From Ilumatobacteraceae bacterium (GTDB lineage Bacteria > Actinomycetota > Acidimicrobiia > Acidimicrobiales > Ilumatobacteraceae): 33,072 nt of DNA. Position 1 is the stretch's first letter. Each line of letters opens with the position of its first letter. Below are positions 32,518 to 33,072 of this stretch, piece by piece. Below the pieces are notes generated by a model, which saw only the letters and a list, made by a program, of their open reading frames with translations, had not been told where the DNA came from and did no database searches. Location: positions 1 to 33,072 of the forward strand of contig JAHEKY010000025.1 in assembly GCA_024644465.1 (NCBI GenBank), given 5' to 3'. Both the position numbers and the translations under genes were made by a program.

Positions 32518-33072
32518 TGAGCATGCGGCCGAGCGACGCGGTGCGGCGCGGCGTCGACGTGATGGTCGGTGCCCTCGGCATGGTGGTGCTGTCGCCGGTG
32601 CTCGCCGCCGTGGCGGTGGCGACGCGGTTGACGGCGGGCCGCGGCGTGATCTACGGGCAGCGGCGGCTCGGGCTGGGCGGGCACCCGTTCGAGCTGCTCA
32701 AGTTCCGCACGATGCGCCATGCTGCGCCCGGCCGGGAGGCCCCCGAGTTCGACGCGGAGCGGGTCACGCGCACGGGGACGTGGCTCCGTTCGACGAGCCT
32801 CGACGAGTTGCCGTCGCTGTGGAACCTGATCCGCGGTGACATCTCGCTCGTCGGCCCGCGGCCGCTGCCGGTGCACTACTGGGGCCGCTTCCGCGGCGAC
32901 GAATACCTCCGGTTCACGGTGCGGCCCGGCATCACCGGCCTCGCGCAGGTTGCGGGCCGCAACGCGGTCGACTGGGACGAACGGCTCGCACTCGACGTCG
33001 AGCACGTGCGCACGCGCCGCCTCGTCGGTGACCTGCGGATCCTCGCCCGCACCGCCTCGCTCGTGCTCCGCC
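32490..33072 (+). CDS. PglC/WcaJ-type phosphoglycosyl transferase (3' end outside window)
   Basis: At least 194 residues are present and the frame is open to the window edge. It is a bacterial sugar transferase that moves a sugar-1-phosphate from a UDP-sugar to undecaprenyl phosphate, the first membrane step of glycan building. A reentrant hydrophobic helix (about 25-48, ALGMVVLSPVLAAVAVATRL) is followed by GQRRLGLGGHPFELLKFRTM, the catalytic Asp-Glu pair in TSLDELPSLWNLIRGD, VGPRPLPVHYW and RPGITGLAQVAGRN. All signatures of the monotopic PGT family are in order. ATG 32490 is taken; GTG 32511 and ATG 32523 in the same frame are possible because no Shine-Dalgarno sequence is seen. Confidence 0.92.
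   Translation, partial: MISDRDRVTVSMRPSDAVRRGVDVMVGALGMVVLSPVLAAVAVATRLTAGRGVIYGQRRLGLGGHPFELLKFRTMRHAAPGREAPEFDAERVTRTGTWLRSTSLDELPSLWNLIRGDISLVGPRPLPVHYWGRFRGDEYLRFTVRPGITGLAQVAGRNAVDWDERLALDVEHVRTRRLVGDLRILARTASLVLR

Overview
The window comes from a high-GC actinobacterium, probably of the class Acidimicrobiia (Ilumatobacter-like). Codon third positions are strongly G/C, GTG starts and GTGA/ATGA overlaps are common, several genes look leaderless, and the centre carries the actinobacterial cell-division/cell-wall signalling block. In the direction of transcription (minus strand) that block reads fhaA, fhaB, pstP, rodA, pbpA, pknB, pabA/trpG, crgA, with a divergent tRNA-Leu(CAG) beside fhaA. 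This is the order known from near the Mycobacterium chromosome origin, but pknA is missing between pbpA and pknB. The class-level assignment is inference.

Layout. 1-5703: a SpoU-type RNA methyltransferase (cut by the window edge), an enoyl-CoA hydratase C-terminal remnant, an NHL-propeller lipoprotein, an M23 peptidase, an AlkB-like repair dioxygenase with a LexA-type box at its start, a class III aminotransferase, a VOC protein and a hotdog thioesterase. 5851-12629: an FAD/NAD ferredoxin reductase, Lon protease with an HspR-type (HAIR) operator over its promoter, a second class III aminotransferase followed by a MarR regulator, a PAP2-type membrane phosphatase and a small membrane zinc-ribbon-like protein. 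12781-21728: the division and peptidoglycan block. PknB senses cell-wall fragments through PASTA domains, PstP reverses it, FhaA/FhaB bind phosphothreonine, and RodA plus PbpA polymerise and cross-link peptidoglycan. 21894-29134: tRNA-Leu, a small unknown gene under a strong hairpin, two lipoproteins, a DUF222/HNH (13E12-type) gene followed by a tandem repeat, a DUF3291 protein and a CAP-domain protein. 29410-33072: a surface-glycan region with an LPXTG protein translationally coupled to a CapD/PglF-type dehydratase, and a divergent PglD-type acetyltransferase plus PglC-type phosphoglycosyl transferase (cut by the window edge), which suggests a diacetamido-sugar glycan pathway.

The most unusual signal is a family of odd-centred palindromes with the core GTGYCNGRCAC. 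A 39-bp perfect copy sits in frame inside lon just before the Walker A motif. A 37-bp copy supplies lon's stop codon. A third lies between fhaB and pstP. A fourth ends an array of three 33-nt units filling the gap between the first aminotransferase and the VOC gene. A second unusual element is a cluster of tiny GNA-loop hairpins exactly where pknA would be expected. No CRISPR array, insertion sequence, prophage or rRNA was seen.
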